Source: Geobacillus icigianus | Lineage (GTDB): Bacteria; Bacillota; Bacilli; Bacillales; Anoxybacillaceae | Assembly: GCF_000750005.1 (NCBI RefSeq) | Contig: NZ_JPYA01000060.1 | Coordinates: forward strand, 1-64,000 | Direction of reading: 5' to 3' | Length of the DNA: 64,000 nucleotides | Shown here: piece after piece, positions 8,359 through 17,788 of the stretch | Layout: each line of letters starts with the position of its first letter | How positions within the stretch are numbered: position 1 is the first letter of the stretch | Translations under genes and position numbers: made by a program | The notes under the pieces: generated by a model | Databases searched by the model: none | Seen by the model: the letters and a program-made list of their open reading frames with translations, nothing else | Told to the model about the DNA's origin: nothing

Positions 8359-9819
8359 ATGAGAAAGACAGGCTATTTGCGAAACGTGTCGTTTTATGTA
8401 TTGGCGGGATTGATATTTTCTATGATGGTTTACAATGTCTTTTATAATCTCGGAAAATTCCCTATTTCCAGCTGGGACGAAGCGCGACATGGCGTCAATG
8501 CTTATGAAATGTTAAAAAATAGAAATTTTATCGTCAACACATATCTTAGCCACCCTGATTACTGGAATTTAAAACCTCCCCTTAGTTATTGGGCTATTAT
8601 GGTTGGTTATAAGTTGGTTGGGCTGAACGCTCTTGGCTTGCGACTGATGTCTGGCGTTTGCGCGATCTTCATGGCTATAGTCATTGTTTTATTTATGAAA
8701 AAACGATTTGGCCGCATGGCTGCTATCATATCATTGCTTGCCTTGTCGACTAGCACCCAATATCTTCTCAACCATTGCGCTCGCACAGGAGATGCAGATT
8801 CGCTCTTTGTATTTTTCTTTACGTTATCCATCATTTCTTTGCTGTCGGCCAGACGGCAGACGCGATGGTTGTATGCAGCTGGCCTTGCCTGTTCACTCGC
8901 TTTTTTAACGAAAAGTTGGCATGCAGGGAACATTTTGTTGATCATGGCTGTGTATTTCTTACTTACTCGACAATGGGGGGCATTTCATTGGCGCGCTTGG
9001 TGGAGGGCAGCCCTCAGTTTCGCTGTTCCTGTGCTCGCTTGGGTTCTTGCCCGCTACCACTATGATGGATGGCGGTTTTTGAAGCAAATGATCGCCTATG
9101 ATTTGTTGTTACGCTCCTCCCGGCCTATTGAGGGTCATATTGGCGATGAAACCTACTACGGCATCATTCTTGTTCATTTTTTCTTTTGGTGGCTCGCACT
9201 CTTGATCGGCATCATGGTCATCAGCTATATACAAGACGTTCGTCTTTTAACCTTTGATCAAGCGAATCATCGTTTGAAAGCGGATGTGGTCGGGATTTTA
9301 GTATGGATTTGCGTCCCGCTTCTCATGTTTACCCTAGCTAAGACGAAAATCAGATGGTACATTCTCCCTGTTTACCCACCGCTTTGTATGCTGATTGGCA
9401 TTTGCGCCAGTCAATTGTGGAGAAAAGGAACGTGGAGAGCACGTGGGTTGTTGCTTGCCGGTCTGTTGTTTGTCGCATCGTTTTACGAAATGAATATTCA
9501 AAAGTATATTCATCATCCGAAACCAAATTGGGAACTGGCATTACTTCAGCAGACCGCCCAAATGCCTGTTCACGGGTACGAACTCTTTATGTACCATCCA
9601 TTGCATCGGAAAGATCACTGGCCGCAAAATGCGGTCTTAACGGCAAAGCTGGCGAATGACCTTAAACCTCGGCATGGAGGGCTGAAAACGTTCTTGCATA
9701 CGAATCGAAGCCTGCTTCTCGTGAAAAAAGCATGGTTTAGCAAACAGCTCGAGCATAAATACCACTTGTCTGTTCTCGCCTCGAACCGTTGGGGATATAT
9801 TTTAGAGAAACAAGCATAA
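8359..9819 (+). CDS. GT39-family membrane glycosyltransferase (ArnT/PMT-like)
   Basis: The 486-residue polytopic membrane protein has about 10-11 hydrophobic helices. The first extracytoplasmic loop carries the acidic pair of the GT39/GT83 family (SSWDEARHG, Asp40-Glu41), which activates the acceptor. LKPPLSYW and a His/Arg-rich loop follow, then a C-terminal soluble tail. Such enzymes move a sugar from a polyprenyl-phosphate donor to lipid or protein outside the membrane. The acceptor is unknown. Start chosen at ATG 8359 with AAGGGG upstream; an upstream TTG would add 27 poorly matching residues. AT-richer than its neighbours and rightward among leftward genes, it may be a separate acquisition. 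Confidence 0.75.
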   Translation: MRKTGYLRNVSFYVLAGLIFSMMVYNVFYNLGKFPISSWDEARHGVNAYEMLKNRNFIVNTYLSHPDYWNLKPPLSYWAIMVGYKLVGLNALGLRLMSGVCAIFMAIVIVLFMKKRFGRMAAIISLLALSTSTQYLLNHCARTGDADSLFVFFFTLSIISLLSARRQTRWLYAAGLACSLAFLTKSWHAGNILLIMAVYFLLTRQWGAFHWRAWWRAALSFAVPVLAWVLARYHYDGWRFLKQMIAYDLLLRSSRPIEGHIGDETYYGIILVHFFFWWLALLIGIMVISYIQDVRLLTFDQANHRLKADVVGILVWICVPLLMFTLAKTKIRWYILPVYPPLCMLIGICASQLWRKGTWRARGLLLAGLLFVASFYEMNIQKYIHHPKPNWELALLQQTAQMPVHGYELFMYHPLHRKDHWPQNAVLTAKLANDLKPRHGGLKTFLHTNRSLLLVKKAWFSKQLEHKYHLSVLASNRWGYILEKQA

Positions 9820-9823
9820 ACAG

Positions 9824-9856
9824 GCAGCCTTGGGGTATCACTCTCTCCAAGGCTGC
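9824..9856 (+). terminator. Hairpin after GT39 gene
   Basis: The stem GCAGCCTTGG / CCAAGGCTGC has a 13-nt loop, 4 nt after the stop codon. The U-tract is weak. Confidence 0.45.
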
Positions 9857-9913
9857 GCAACCATTCTTTCTATGTGAAAAGTGTTTGGGATAAAATTCTA
9901 TTCCCTCTTCTTC

Positions 9914-11350
9914 TCATCTCGCTTCATTCTCGTTGAAAATAATCAACTTCAACTCCGTCATTTCTTCGATCGCATAGCGGATCCCTTCGCGGCCGAACCC
10001 GCTTTCTTTCACGCCGCCGTACGGCATATGGTCGACGCGGAACGTCGGGATGTCGTTGATGAGCACGCCGCCAACGTGCAGCTGCTTCGCCGCTTTCCAC
10101 GCGGTATGGACGTTATCGGTGTAAATGCCCGCCTGCAAACCGTAGCGCGAGTCGTTGACAAGCGCAATCGCTTCGTCGATCGAGCGGACACGGTTGATCA
10201 AGACGATCGGGGCGAACACTTCTTGGCATGACACTTTCATTGTCGGTTGGGCATCGACAATGACCGTTGGAAGCAAAATGTTGCCGTCGCGCTCGCCGCC
10301 AAGGACGACATTCGCGCCGCCTTGTTTCGCCTCTTCAATCCAAGCAAGCGCGCGATCGACATCGTTTGGCGTGATTAACGCCGACACATCCGTTGCTGGA
10401 TCGAGCGGGTCACCTGTTTTCAACTGTTTCGCGGCAGCGACGAATGTTTCAACGAACTCGTCATAGCGTTTTTCATGGACATAGATGCGCTGGAGCGAAA
10501 TGCACACTTGCCCTTGGAACGTGAACGCGCCAAATACGCAGCGCGGGATGATGCGATCAAGATCGACCTGCTCGTCAACGATGACGGCGGAGTTCGAGCC
10601 AAGCTCCAACGTCACCCGCTTTAAACCTGCTTTATTGCGGATCGCGATGCCCACTTCCGGGCTGCCGGTGAACGTGATCATGCTGATGCGGGGATCGGCG
10701 ACGATTTGGTCGCCGACCGTGCGGCCGCTTCCGGTGACGACGTTGAGCGCCCCTTTCGGCAAGCCTGCGTTCTCGAACAGCTCGGCGATAAAGTAGGCCG
10801 ACAGCGGCGTTTGGCTCGCTGGTTTCAACACCACGGTGTTGCCTGAAGCGATAGCCGGACCAAGTTTATGGGCGACTAAGTTCATCGGGAAGTTAAACGG
10901 CGTGATCGCTCCGATGACGCCGATCGGTTCACGGACGGTGATGGCGATGCGGTTTTCCCCGCCCGGCGCCGCATCAAGCGGCAATGTTTCGCCATGGATG
11001 CGCTTCGCTTCTTCGGCGGCGAATGTATACGTCTGGATCGTGCGGGCGACTTCCCCTTTCGCCGTGGTGATCGGCTTGGCGGCTTCCAAGGCGATCAACT
11101 TCGCCGCTTCTTCTTGCCGCTCTTTCAACTGTTCGACGACCCGCTCTAAAATAGCGGCCCGTTCATGCGCCGGCATGGCGGCCATCGTCTGCCGCGCCGC
11201 ATACGCCGCGGCGATCGCCTCATCACCTTCTTGTTCGGTAGCCATCGGAATTTCGGCAATCGTCTCGCGTGAATACGGTGATTTCAGTTCGGTGTAAGAC
11301 TTCGCTTCCCGCCATTCGCCGTTGATGTATAGTTTTTTTCTTTCCACCAT
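9914..11350 (-). CDS. NAD(P)-dependent aldehyde dehydrogenase (lactaldehyde/GapN-like branch)
   Basis: The 478-residue enzyme is a standard ALDH: Asn153 in TPFNFPMN, Glu249 in TLELGSN and the nucleophile Cys283 in FQGQVCISLQR. Coenzyme-fold glycines are at TFTGSPEVG. The LELGSNS (not LELGGKS) and FNFPMNLV signatures point to the branch with lactaldehyde and phosphorylating-independent glyceraldehyde dehydrogenases; the real substrate is unknown. It lies leftward at the edge of the amine/GABA catabolic block, downstream of the SSS symporter, with no sigma-54 promoter that I can see in the 105-bp gap. Weak GAAAGGATGAGAAC ribosome site. Confidence 0.85.
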   Translation of the reverse strand: MVERKKLYINGEWREAKSYTELKSPYSRETIAEIPMATEQEGDEAIAAAYAARQTMAAMPAHERAAILERVVEQLKERQEEAAKLIALEAAKPITTAKGEVARTIQTYTFAAEEAKRIHGETLPLDAAPGGENRIAITVREPIGVIGAITPFNFPMNLVAHKLGPAIASGNTVVLKPASQTPLSAYFIAELFENAGLPKGALNVVTGSGRTVGDQIVADPRISMITFTGSPEVGIAIRNKAGLKRVTLELGSNSAVIVDEQVDLDRIIPRCVFGAFTFQGQVCISLQRIYVHEKRYDEFVETFVAAAKQLKTGDPLDPATDVSALITPNDVDRALAWIEEAKQGGANVVLGGERDGNILLPTVIVDAQPTMKVSCQEVFAPIVLINRVRSIDEAIALVNDSRYGLQAGIYTDNVHTAWKAAKQLHVGGVLINDIPTFRVDHMPYGGVKESGFGREGIRYAIEEMTELKLIIFNENEAR

Positions 11351-11455
11351 GTTCTCATCCTTTCCCTAACTAGTATTTGCAATCCAAACATTGCCTGTGT
11401 TAATAACACTTTTTATTTCGTCGCAAATTTGTTAGAATCCTCTTTTCTGATCCAT

Positions 11456-12871
11456 TTATAGGACATGTTGCTGATCCTCTATCTCCTCTTTTAGATTGGC
11501 GGATGGGAAAAGGTAGGAAAAAATCACAATCGAAACGATACTCGCCCCAATTCCATATATAATCGGATAGGTTGAGCTTAATCCCTCCATCGCTAAACCA
11601 ACCAGCACAACGATGGAACTAATAACGATAGAGTAAAAGCCAGCTTTCGCCGTTGCTCGCTTCCAAAAGAAACCAAAAATCACTGGTACGAAAATGGCGC
11701 CTGACAAAATGGCATAGGCGACATCCAATGCAACAAGCACATCCTGAATCCAAATAGCAAAGATAATGGCGACAATCCCCACTGCTAGCGTCATCATTCT
11801 GGATAATAGGACAAACTGTCGATCACTTATATTCTGAAACCAATATTGCTTCAAAATATCATGTGATAACAGAGTAGATGAGGCAAGCAATGTTCCGGAG
11901 GCCGTTGACATAAGAGCAGAACATACACTGGCCAAAATGAGCCCTAACAAGCCGTGCGGCAAAATCTCTAATGACATATTGGCAAATACGTTTTGTGGAT
12001 CGTTTATATTCGGAAAAACGATCACCCCGCACATGCCAATGACGCTTAACGCCACGGCATAAGCGATGCTGTAAAGACCCGCATATACTGCGCCACCTCG
12101 AGCAATGTTCGGTGTTTTGGCCGTAAACACCCGTTGCCAAATATCTTGTGATACCACCATTCCTAATGTATAGAGCAAGAAGTATTGAAAAATATTTGCC
12201 CATCCCATCGATGTCAGATCAAAATGTGACGCTGGCAATCGGTCCAAAAGTGATGTCCATCCACCGACATAGGACAAACTCATCGGCAGCATCACGAGGA
12301 AAATGCCAACAGTCATGACGATAAACTGAATGATATCCGTCATCGTCACGCTCCACATTCCTCCGAGAATCGTATAAAACAACACGATCCCCCCGCCAAC
12401 TAACATCGAAACGGTCATGCTCCAACCTAAAACCGCATGAATGATTGTGCCCATCCCAATGACTTGTGTTACCGAAACCATCAACGTATAGATCGCTGCC
12501 ACCAACGCGCTGATCAAACGCGTTTCCTGATTGTAACGGCGGCCAAGCAGTTCGCTGATGGTCGTCACGTTGGCGCCATAAATTTGGTTTGTAAAAAACA
12601 GGCCAAGCACAGCAATGCCCAAACCAATCATAAACACAAACCACATACCTGAAATCCCAAATTGATACCCTAATTTTGCTGTCCCGATCGTTGAGGCGCC
12701 TCCCAAAATCACAGCAGACAGGCAGCCAAGATAAACAAATAATCCAAGATTGCGGCCTGCCAACGCAAAATCTTCAGCCGTCTTCGCCCGCTTCGCCCCC
12801 AAAATCCCTGCGCCGATCAATACGAGAAAATAACATAAGAGAACTCCAGTATCTAGTGCGTTCATACCCAT
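11456..12871 (-). CDS. Sodium:solute symporter (SSS family)
   Basis: The 471-residue protein has about 13 predicted membrane helices and SSS-family traits: the RAKTAEDFALAGRNLG loop after helix 1, the broken helix with GGASTIGTAKLGYQFG, and LGGMWSVTMTDIIQF. The family imports proline, pantothenate, sugars or organic acids with Na+. The substrate is open; its place downstream of an aminotransferase in an amine-degradation block suggests an amino acid or omega-amino acid. Two starts fit equally (12871 MGMNAL, or 12865 MNAL with GGGGG upstream). A 140-bp gap without a clear promoter separates it from the aminotransferase, so cotranscription is possible. Confidence 0.85.
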   Translation of the reverse strand: MGMNALDTGVLLCYFLVLIGAGILGAKRAKTAEDFALAGRNLGLFVYLGCLSAVILGGASTIGTAKLGYQFGISGMWFVFMIGLGIAVLGLFFTNQIYGANVTTISELLGRRYNQETRLISALVAAIYTLMVSVTQVIGMGTIIHAVLGWSMTVSMLVGGGIVLFYTILGGMWSVTMTDIIQFIVMTVGIFLVMLPMSLSYVGGWTSLLDRLPASHFDLTSMGWANIFQYFLLYTLGMVVSQDIWQRVFTAKTPNIARGGAVYAGLYSIAYAVALSVIGMCGVIVFPNINDPQNVFANMSLEILPHGLLGLILASVCSALMSTASGTLLASSTLLSHDILKQYWFQNISDRQFVLLSRMMTLAVGIVAIIFAIWIQDVLVALDVAYAILSGAIFVPVIFGFFWKRATAKAGFYSIVISSIVVLVGLAMEGLSSTYPIIYGIGASIVSIVIFSYLFPSANLKEEIEDQQHVL

Positions 12872-13011
12872 TCCCCCATCCTCTTATAATCACAAATTCA
12901 TGTCCTTCGCGATCCTTTCCTAAAAGGCAAACATTCCTTCAACGACACGACATCAGTTGGTGAATACATCCAGTATCGAAATGGTAATCGACATGTGCCT
13001 CCCTCTTTTTT

Positions 13012-14349
13012 TCATTTTCCAGAAGCGAACGAATGCACACCGATTTCCTCTTCATATTCGGTCAACGCCTCATCGAACATGCTTAATCCTTCATCAATCT
13101 GTTCTTTTGTCACGATCAGTGGTGGGATCATGCGGACCACTTCTCCTTGATTGCCGCATAGGTAGAAAAGAACACCTTTGTGCAGACAACGATTCAAAAT
13201 ATTCATCACTCCCTCCCCATTCGGTTCGCGAGTATGCGGGTGGACGATCTCGATGCCGATCATCAGACCGATCGAACGCACGTCTCCAATGACGGGATGC
13301 TTCCTTTTTAACAATCCCAGTTTTTTGCGTGCGTATTCCCCAACTTCCCTGCAATTTTCCAACAATTTTTCTTCCCTAAATACGTCTAAAGTTGCTAGCG
13401 CCGCTTCGCATGCAATGGGGTTGCCGCCAAACGTTGTCCCATGGCTGCCGAGTGGCCATTGTTTCATCAATTCTTTCGAAGCAACTGTTGCGCTGAGCGG
13501 CAACCCAGAAGCGATGCCTTTCGCAATGGCCATAATATCTGGGGTAACGCCAAATGTTTGAGCGGCAAACCATTCCCCTGTGCGCCCAAATCCTGTCTGC
13601 ACCTCATCAAAAATAAGCAAAATACCATGGCGGTCACAAATTTCCCTTATTTTGCGCAGCCATCCTTTCGGAGGAACGATATATCCTCCTTCTCCCAACA
13701 CTGGCTCGACAATCATGCACGCCACTTCTTCCGGAGTCACTTGATGGGCAAACAAGGACTCTACATCCTGTTCAAGCTTACGAGCGAAGTACACATCAGA
13801 ATCCTCTCCTACCGGACAATGTTTTGGATTAGCATATGGAAGTTGGTACGTCAAGCCGTTGGGCTGCAAGTATTTCCGATATTTGCTTTTCGATGTGCTG
13901 ACACTAAGCGCCCCTAACGAACGGCCATGAAAACATCCGGTAAACGAAATGACGTATGGTCGTCGTGTCACATGTTTCGCTAATTTGATTGCTCCTTCAA
14001 TCGCCTCTGTTCCACTGTTGGCAAAAAAGAAGCAGTCAAGCCCTTCCGGCAAAATTTTTGTCAGCTCTTCGGCCAAACGCAAAATTGATTCATACATGAT
14101 GACACCGCTCGGCCCATGCATCAGGCGGTCTGCGGCCTCTTTGATAGCCTGCACGACTTTTGGATGGCGATGACCCGTATTGGCCACAGCAATACCGGAA
14201 GTGAAATCAAGATATTTTTTTCCATCCAGTCCGTAATAGTAACATCCTTCTTCCTTCACAACCGGCAAATTCGGGTGGTCTTTCGCCATCGTTGGCGCGA
14301 GCAAATCATGCATTTTGTGAAAGAGAGGTAGCCAGTTGCCTTGTGTCAT
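13012..14349 (-). CDS. Class III aminotransferase (GABA/omega-amino acid type)
   Basis: The 445-residue PLP enzyme has [17 protein letters not shown] (phosphate-binding), [21 protein letters not shown] with the PLP-contacting Asp, and Lys277 in [13 protein letters not shown] as the Schiff-base lysine. It transfers an amino group, most likely from GABA or a related omega-amino acid, to 2-oxoglutarate or pyruvate. It differs clearly from the second class III enzyme upstream (14721), so the two probably serve different substrates or steps. ATG at 14349 was preferred because GAAGGGGG has the right spacing. A well-formed sigma-54 promoter (14397-14411) lies 48 bp upstream, tying it to the nearby activator. 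Confidence 0.88.
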   Translation of the reverse strand: MTQGNWLPLFHKMHDLLAPTMAKDHPNLPVVKEEGCYYYGLDGKKYLDFTSGIAVANTGHRHPKVVQAIKEAADRLMHGPSGVIMYESILRLAEELTKILPEGLDCFFFANSGTEAIEGAIKLAKHVTRRPYVISFTGCFHGRSLGALSVSTSKSKYRKYLQPNGLTYQLPYANPKHCPVGEDSDVYFARKLEQDVESLFAHQVTPEEVACMIVEPVLGEGGYIVPPKGWLRKIREICDRHGILLIFDEVQTGFGRTGEWFAAQTFGVTPDIMAIAKGIASGLPLSATVASKELMKQWPLGSHGTTFGGNPIACEAALATLDVFREEKLLENCREVGEYARKKLGLLKRKHPVIGDVRSIGLMIGIEIVHPHTREPNGEGVMNILNRCLHKGVLFYLCGNQGEVVRMIPPLIVTKEQIDEGLSMFDEALTEYEEEIGVHSFASGK

Positions 14350-14396
14350 GTACATCCCCCTTCAGCCAAGCCATTTTGTTCATCGAAAACGGATTT

Positions 14397-14411
14397 GCAA
14401 GTTCTGTGCCA
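14397..14411 (-). promoter_or_regulatory. Sigma-54 (-24/-12) promoter for the aminotransferase
   Basis: On the minus strand TGGCACAGAACTTGC matches the TGGCAC-N5-TTGC consensus with exact GG-to-GC spacing. It sits 48 bp before the aminotransferase start. The gap 14350-14720 otherwise holds the gabT terminator. Confidence 0.75.
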
Positions 14412-14616
14412 CCTTTAAAACTATTCTTTATTTTTAGTTAATTATAATCGTTGATTCTATCCCTCTGTTTTAACCGGTTCCTATCATGACAGCTTTGTTT
14501 AGAATTCCACAACGGATCTAATTCATTGTTAAATCAAATAATTTATTTTTGAATCGACACGGATTGCTCTTCCTTCAGAAAACATTCTCTCGGAGTAGAA
14601 AGTCTCAAATCAAAAA

Positions 14617-14642
14617 ACCGCACCACAAAAAGGTGGCACGGT
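14617..14642 (-). terminator. Terminator of gabT
   Basis: The interrupted stem CCG..CCAC / GTGG..CGG has an A/T loop and is followed by TTTTTTG on the minus strand. It lies about 80 nt after the gabT stop codon. Confidence 0.7.
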
Positions 14643-14720
14643 CTCAAAAAGATAATATCGCCATCACTTTTTCGACTGCATCACGAAGTTTCCACAAGTA
14701 GTTTGACTAGGAACCACTGA

Positions 14721-16067
14721 TCACGCCAATTCAGCAATGACCTCTTCGATGACATCCAATGCTTCCTCCAGCTGTTCATCTGTGATGACAAGCGGCGTTA
14801 ATAGACGAATGACATTGCTGTATAGGCCCGCACTCATGATGATGACACCACGTTGATGGCATGCTCGCAAAATGGCGGCCGTTAATTCCCTATTCGGTAC
14901 TTTTGTCTTTGCGTCAGTGACAAATTCGATGGCCACCATAGCCCCAAGTCCCCGTACATCCCCGATCGCCTCATACTTCTCCTGCAGCTGTCTGAACCGA
15001 TTGATAACGATTTGTCCAATGTCATTGGCCCGTTCTACCAATCCTTCTTGTTGCAACATGCGAATCACTTCCAAAGCGGCCACGCAACCAAGCGGGCTGC
15101 CCCCGTATGTCCCGCCGATTTCTCCCGGATTGGGTGCATCCATGATTTCTGCCCTTCCCGTCACCGCACTGATCGGCACACCCGCTCCGATGGACTTCGA
15201 CATGGTTATTAAATCAGGCACAACGTCAAAATGTTCAATGGCGAACATCTTCCCTGTTCGTCCAAATCCGGTCTGGATCTCATCGGCGATAAACAAAATC
15301 CCGTATTTTTCACAAATTTGTTTGACCCCTTGAACGAATGTTTTTGACGGAACAATAAACCCGCCTTCTCCTTGCACAGGCTCCATAATGATGGCAGCTA
15401 CCTCGTCCGCCGGGACTTCTGAGAGAAAAAAGTCCTCAAGCCGCCGCAAAAGCTCGGCGTCCAATTCCTCGTTGGTCATGCCTGCTGGTTTTCGGTAATA
15501 ATAGGGATACGGAAGTTTGTACGTATCCGGGGCAAAAGGTCCAAAACCAAATTTATATGGTTTCACTTTGCTTGTCAGCGACATCGCCAACAAGGTTCGC
15601 CCATGAAACCCTCTTTCAAAAGAGAGAATGGCTTTTCTCCCTGTATACTTTCGTGCAATTTTGACGGCATTTTCGACTGCTTCTGCCCCGCTGTTCAAGA
15701 AAAAGGTTTTGTTATGATGAGCACCTGGCGTGATGCGGTTTAACGTCTCGGCCAACTCAATATACGGCTCATACATCATCACATGGAAACACGGATGAAT
15801 ATACTGCTCCGCTTGTTTTTGGATCATTTCCACCACTTTCGGCGGGCAATGGCCGACATTGAGGCTTCCAATCGCCCCGGCCAAGTCGATAAACGTATTT
15901 CCATCCACATCGGTTAAGAGCGCTCCTTCTCCTTTTACCGCAAACGTCGATACCGTGTTAAACGGTCCCCGCGGAACATTCTGTTCTTTTTTTCTTAATA
16001 GCTCCTTTGCTTTTGGTCCCGGAATCGCTGTTTTTACTTGGATATATTTTTTTGTTTCTGCCTTCAT
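14721..16067 (-). CDS. gabT: 4-aminobutyrate aminotransferase
   Basis: The 448-residue protein is a class III PLP aminotransferase with a strong GabT character: FFLNSGAEAVENAVKIAR near residue 125, ERGFHGRTLLAMSLTSK near 151, [17 protein letters not shown] with Asp262 and the PLP Lys291 in DLITMSKSIGAG. GabT converts GABA and 2-oxoglutarate to succinate semialdehyde and glutamate. The N-terminal start was set at MKAETKK (ATG 16067) because GGAGGGAGAAG precedes it. A sigma-54 promoter lies 48 bp upstream and the sigma-54 activator gene is divergent to it. That supports inducible GABA use, fed by the ureohydrolase on the other side. Confidence 0.88.
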   Translation of the reverse strand: MKAETKKYIQVKTAIPGPKAKELLRKKEQNVPRGPFNTVSTFAVKGEGALLTDVDGNTFIDLAGAIGSLNVGHCPPKVVEMIQKQAEQYIHPCFHVMMYEPYIELAETLNRITPGAHHNKTFFLNSGAEAVENAVKIARKYTGRKAILSFERGFHGRTLLAMSLTSKVKPYKFGFGPFAPDTYKLPYPYYYRKPAGMTNEELDAELLRRLEDFFLSEVPADEVAAIIMEPVQGEGGFIVPSKTFVQGVKQICEKYGILFIADEIQTGFGRTGKMFAIEHFDVVPDLITMSKSIGAGVPISAVTGRAEIMDAPNPGEIGGTYGGSPLGCVAALEVIRMLQQEGLVERANDIGQIVINRFRQLQEKYEAIGDVRGLGAMVAIEFVTDAKTKVPNRELTAAILRACHQRGVIIMSAGLYSNVIRLLTPLVITDEQLEEALDVIEEVIAELA

Positions 16068-16114
16068 CTTCTCCCTCCGTCCCATTGTGTATCATGATCC
16101 ATCTTTTTAGATAT

Positions 16115-16129
16115 GCAAAAAACATGCCA
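16115..16129 (-). promoter_or_regulatory. Sigma-54 (-24/-12) promoter for gabT
   Basis: The minus strand reads TTGGCATGTTTTTTGCAT, with GG and GC at the required 10-nt spacing. It lies in the divergent gap between gabT and the activator gene. Confidence 0.75.
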
Positions 16130-16227
16130 AAAACTTCATGCAAAATCATATAACAAGGAAAAAGGATTTTTTCGCCTCTTTGATAAAGTTAGTAATAGAA
16201 GCCTCACAGACTGCTAGGAGGGAAAGT

Positions 16228-17622
16228 ATGCACCGTACAGCTGATGTTTTGGAATTCGAGTTGGACGCGATATTGAAATCATCAAACGACAATATTGTGA
16301 TCGCAGACGAAAACGGGATCATTCTTCGCGCCAGCCCGAATTGCTTGTCCATATACGGAAAGGACGTCTCTTATTTAGTCGGAAAATCGGTTTATCAATT
16401 AGAAAAAGAAAACGTCTTTTGCCCTTCAGTTACAGCGAGAGTATTACGGGAGAAAAAAGAGGTCCAATTGATGCAGCAAACCGCCACCGGACGAGTTGTC
16501 ATGGCGACAGGCGTGCCTGTATTTGACCACCAAAACCGCCTTGTCCGGATCATCAGTTTTTCCCATGATTTAACAGAGTTAGAGCGTTTGAAAGAAGACT
16601 ATGAAAAGCTGAGAAAGCAGATGGAACATTATCAAATGGAAATAGAGGAGTTGAAGCCGGAACATATCGTTATTCAAAGCAAGGCGATGGAACGAATTTG
16701 GAAGCTCGTGCACCGCGTGGCCCAATCGGACGCGACGGTTCTTTTCCTCGGCGAGTCTGGAGTCGGAAAAAACGTATTCGCCCGTTCCCTTCACCTCCAT
16801 AGCCCGAGGCGGAATGAACCGTTTATTGAGGTCAACTGCAGCGCCATTCCTGAATCACTGTTTGAATCGGAAATGTTCGGCTATGAAAAAGGATCCTTTA
16901 CCGGTGCGCAAAAAACAGGAAAACCGGGGCTGATCGAACTGGCCGACAAAGGAACTCTCTTCCTTGATGAAATTGGCGAGCTTCCCCTTTCGATGCAAGC
17001 GAAACTGCTAAAAGTTTTGCAAGAGAAAAAAGTCATACGTGTTGGAGGGATTAAAGAACGAACGGTCAATTTTCGCCTGATCGCCTCGACAAATCAGAAC
17101 CTAGCAGAGATGGTGAAGCAAGGAAAGTTCCGCCAAGATTTATTTTATCGTTTGCATGTGATTCCGATTTACGTTCCTTCTTTGCGTGAGAGAAAAGAAG
17201 ATATTTTCATGCTGGCCCAATACTTTTTGAAAAAATTCAACCAAAAATATCAAATGGATAAATACTTTCATCCATCCATTGTCGACCATCTCGTTCAGTA
17301 CGACTGGCCAGGCAACGTGCGTGAGCTGGAGAATATGATCGAACGGTTAGTCATTACTTCTGAAACGAGAGCCATTTATCCGGAATATCTTCCTTTTTCG
17401 ATCCAGAAATATCCAGAGGTGATCACTCCCCATCAATCGTTGGAAAAACGGAACGAACCGTCGACATTAAAAGAAGCCATTGAACAAGTGGAACGGCAAT
17501 GGCTCCTGCGTGCAGCCAAACAGTGCAAAACAACATACGAGATGGCTGATTATCTTGGCATCAGCCAGCCAACGGTCGTACGAAAGCTGAAAAAATACGG
17601 TGTTGATTCAAAAACGAATTAA
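16228..17622 (+). CDS. Sigma-54-dependent activator, PAS-AAA-HTH (RocR-like)
   Basis: The 464-residue protein has three parts: a PAS sensor (residues 9-115; DAILKSSNDNIVIADENGII, then ISFSHDLTELERLKEDYEKL), an AAA+ domain, and a Fis-type HTH (about 430-460; YEMADYLGISQPTVVRKLKKYG). Walker A is GESGVGKN (175-182), the sigma-54 contact loop is GSFTGA (222-227) and Walker B is TLFLDEIG. This is the RocR/BkdR-type architecture that opens sigma-54 promoters on binding a small ligand. ATG 16228 was preferred because GCTAGGAGGGAAAGT precedes it; the longer frame lacks a site. It is divergent from gabT and upstream of the ureohydrolase operon, and three -24/-12 promoters surround it. A guanidino compound or GABA is a likely inducer, by inference. 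Confidence 0.88.
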   Translation: MHRTADVLEFELDAILKSSNDNIVIADENGIILRASPNCLSIYGKDVSYLVGKSVYQLEKENVFCPSVTARVLREKKEVQLMQQTATGRVVMATGVPVFDHQNRLVRIISFSHDLTELERLKEDYEKLRKQMEHYQMEIEELKPEHIVIQSKAMERIWKLVHRVAQSDATVLFLGESGVGKNVFARSLHLHSPRRNEPFIEVNCSAIPESLFESEMFGYEKGSFTGAQKTGKPGLIELADKGTLFLDEIGELPLSMQAKLLKVLQEKKVIRVGGIKERTVNFRLIASTNQNLAEMVKQGKFRQDLFYRLHVIPIYVPSLRERKEDIFMLAQYFLKKFNQKYQMDKYFHPSIVDHLVQYDWPGNVRELENMIERLVITSETRAIYPEYLPFSIQKYPEVITPHQSLEKRNEPSTLKEAIEQVERQWLLRAAKQCKTTYEMADYLGISQPTVVRKLKKYGVDSKTN

Positions 17623-17660
17623 GATTCATCTTTGAATGAAGCGTTCGCTCATTTTTGAAC

Positions 17661-17704
17661 ATACGCAAGCAAGGATGGACGTAAAAGCAGCCTTGTTTGC
17701 GTAT
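17661..17704. repeat. 14-bp inverted repeat between activator and ureohydrolase promoter
   Basis: Arms ATACGCAAGCAAGG and CCTTGTTTGCGTAT pair at 13 of 14 positions around a 16-nt loop. It lies 38 nt after the activator stop codon and 21 bp before the sigma-54 promoter. It could be the activator's terminator (the U-tract is poor) or an upstream activating site. Confidence 0.4.
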
Positions 17705-17725
17705 TTCTTGTCTGCTTCCCCTTTT

Positions 17726-17740
17726 TGGCACACTTTTTGC
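17726..17740 (+). promoter_or_regulatory. Sigma-54 (-24/-12) promoter for the ureohydrolase operon
   Basis: TTGGCACACTTTTTGCT matches the consensus with exact spacing. It lies 49 bp upstream of the ureohydrolase ATG. Confidence 0.8.
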
Positions 17741-17788
17741 TTCTAAAACCATCGCGAACCATTTTTCACTGCCCAAGGAGGTCTTGAC

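Noticed and set aside
11378..11410. Possible -24/-12 promoter for the aldehyde dehydrogenase at 9914
   Set aside because: GG and GC elements are present on the minus strand but spaced 13 instead of 10 nt.
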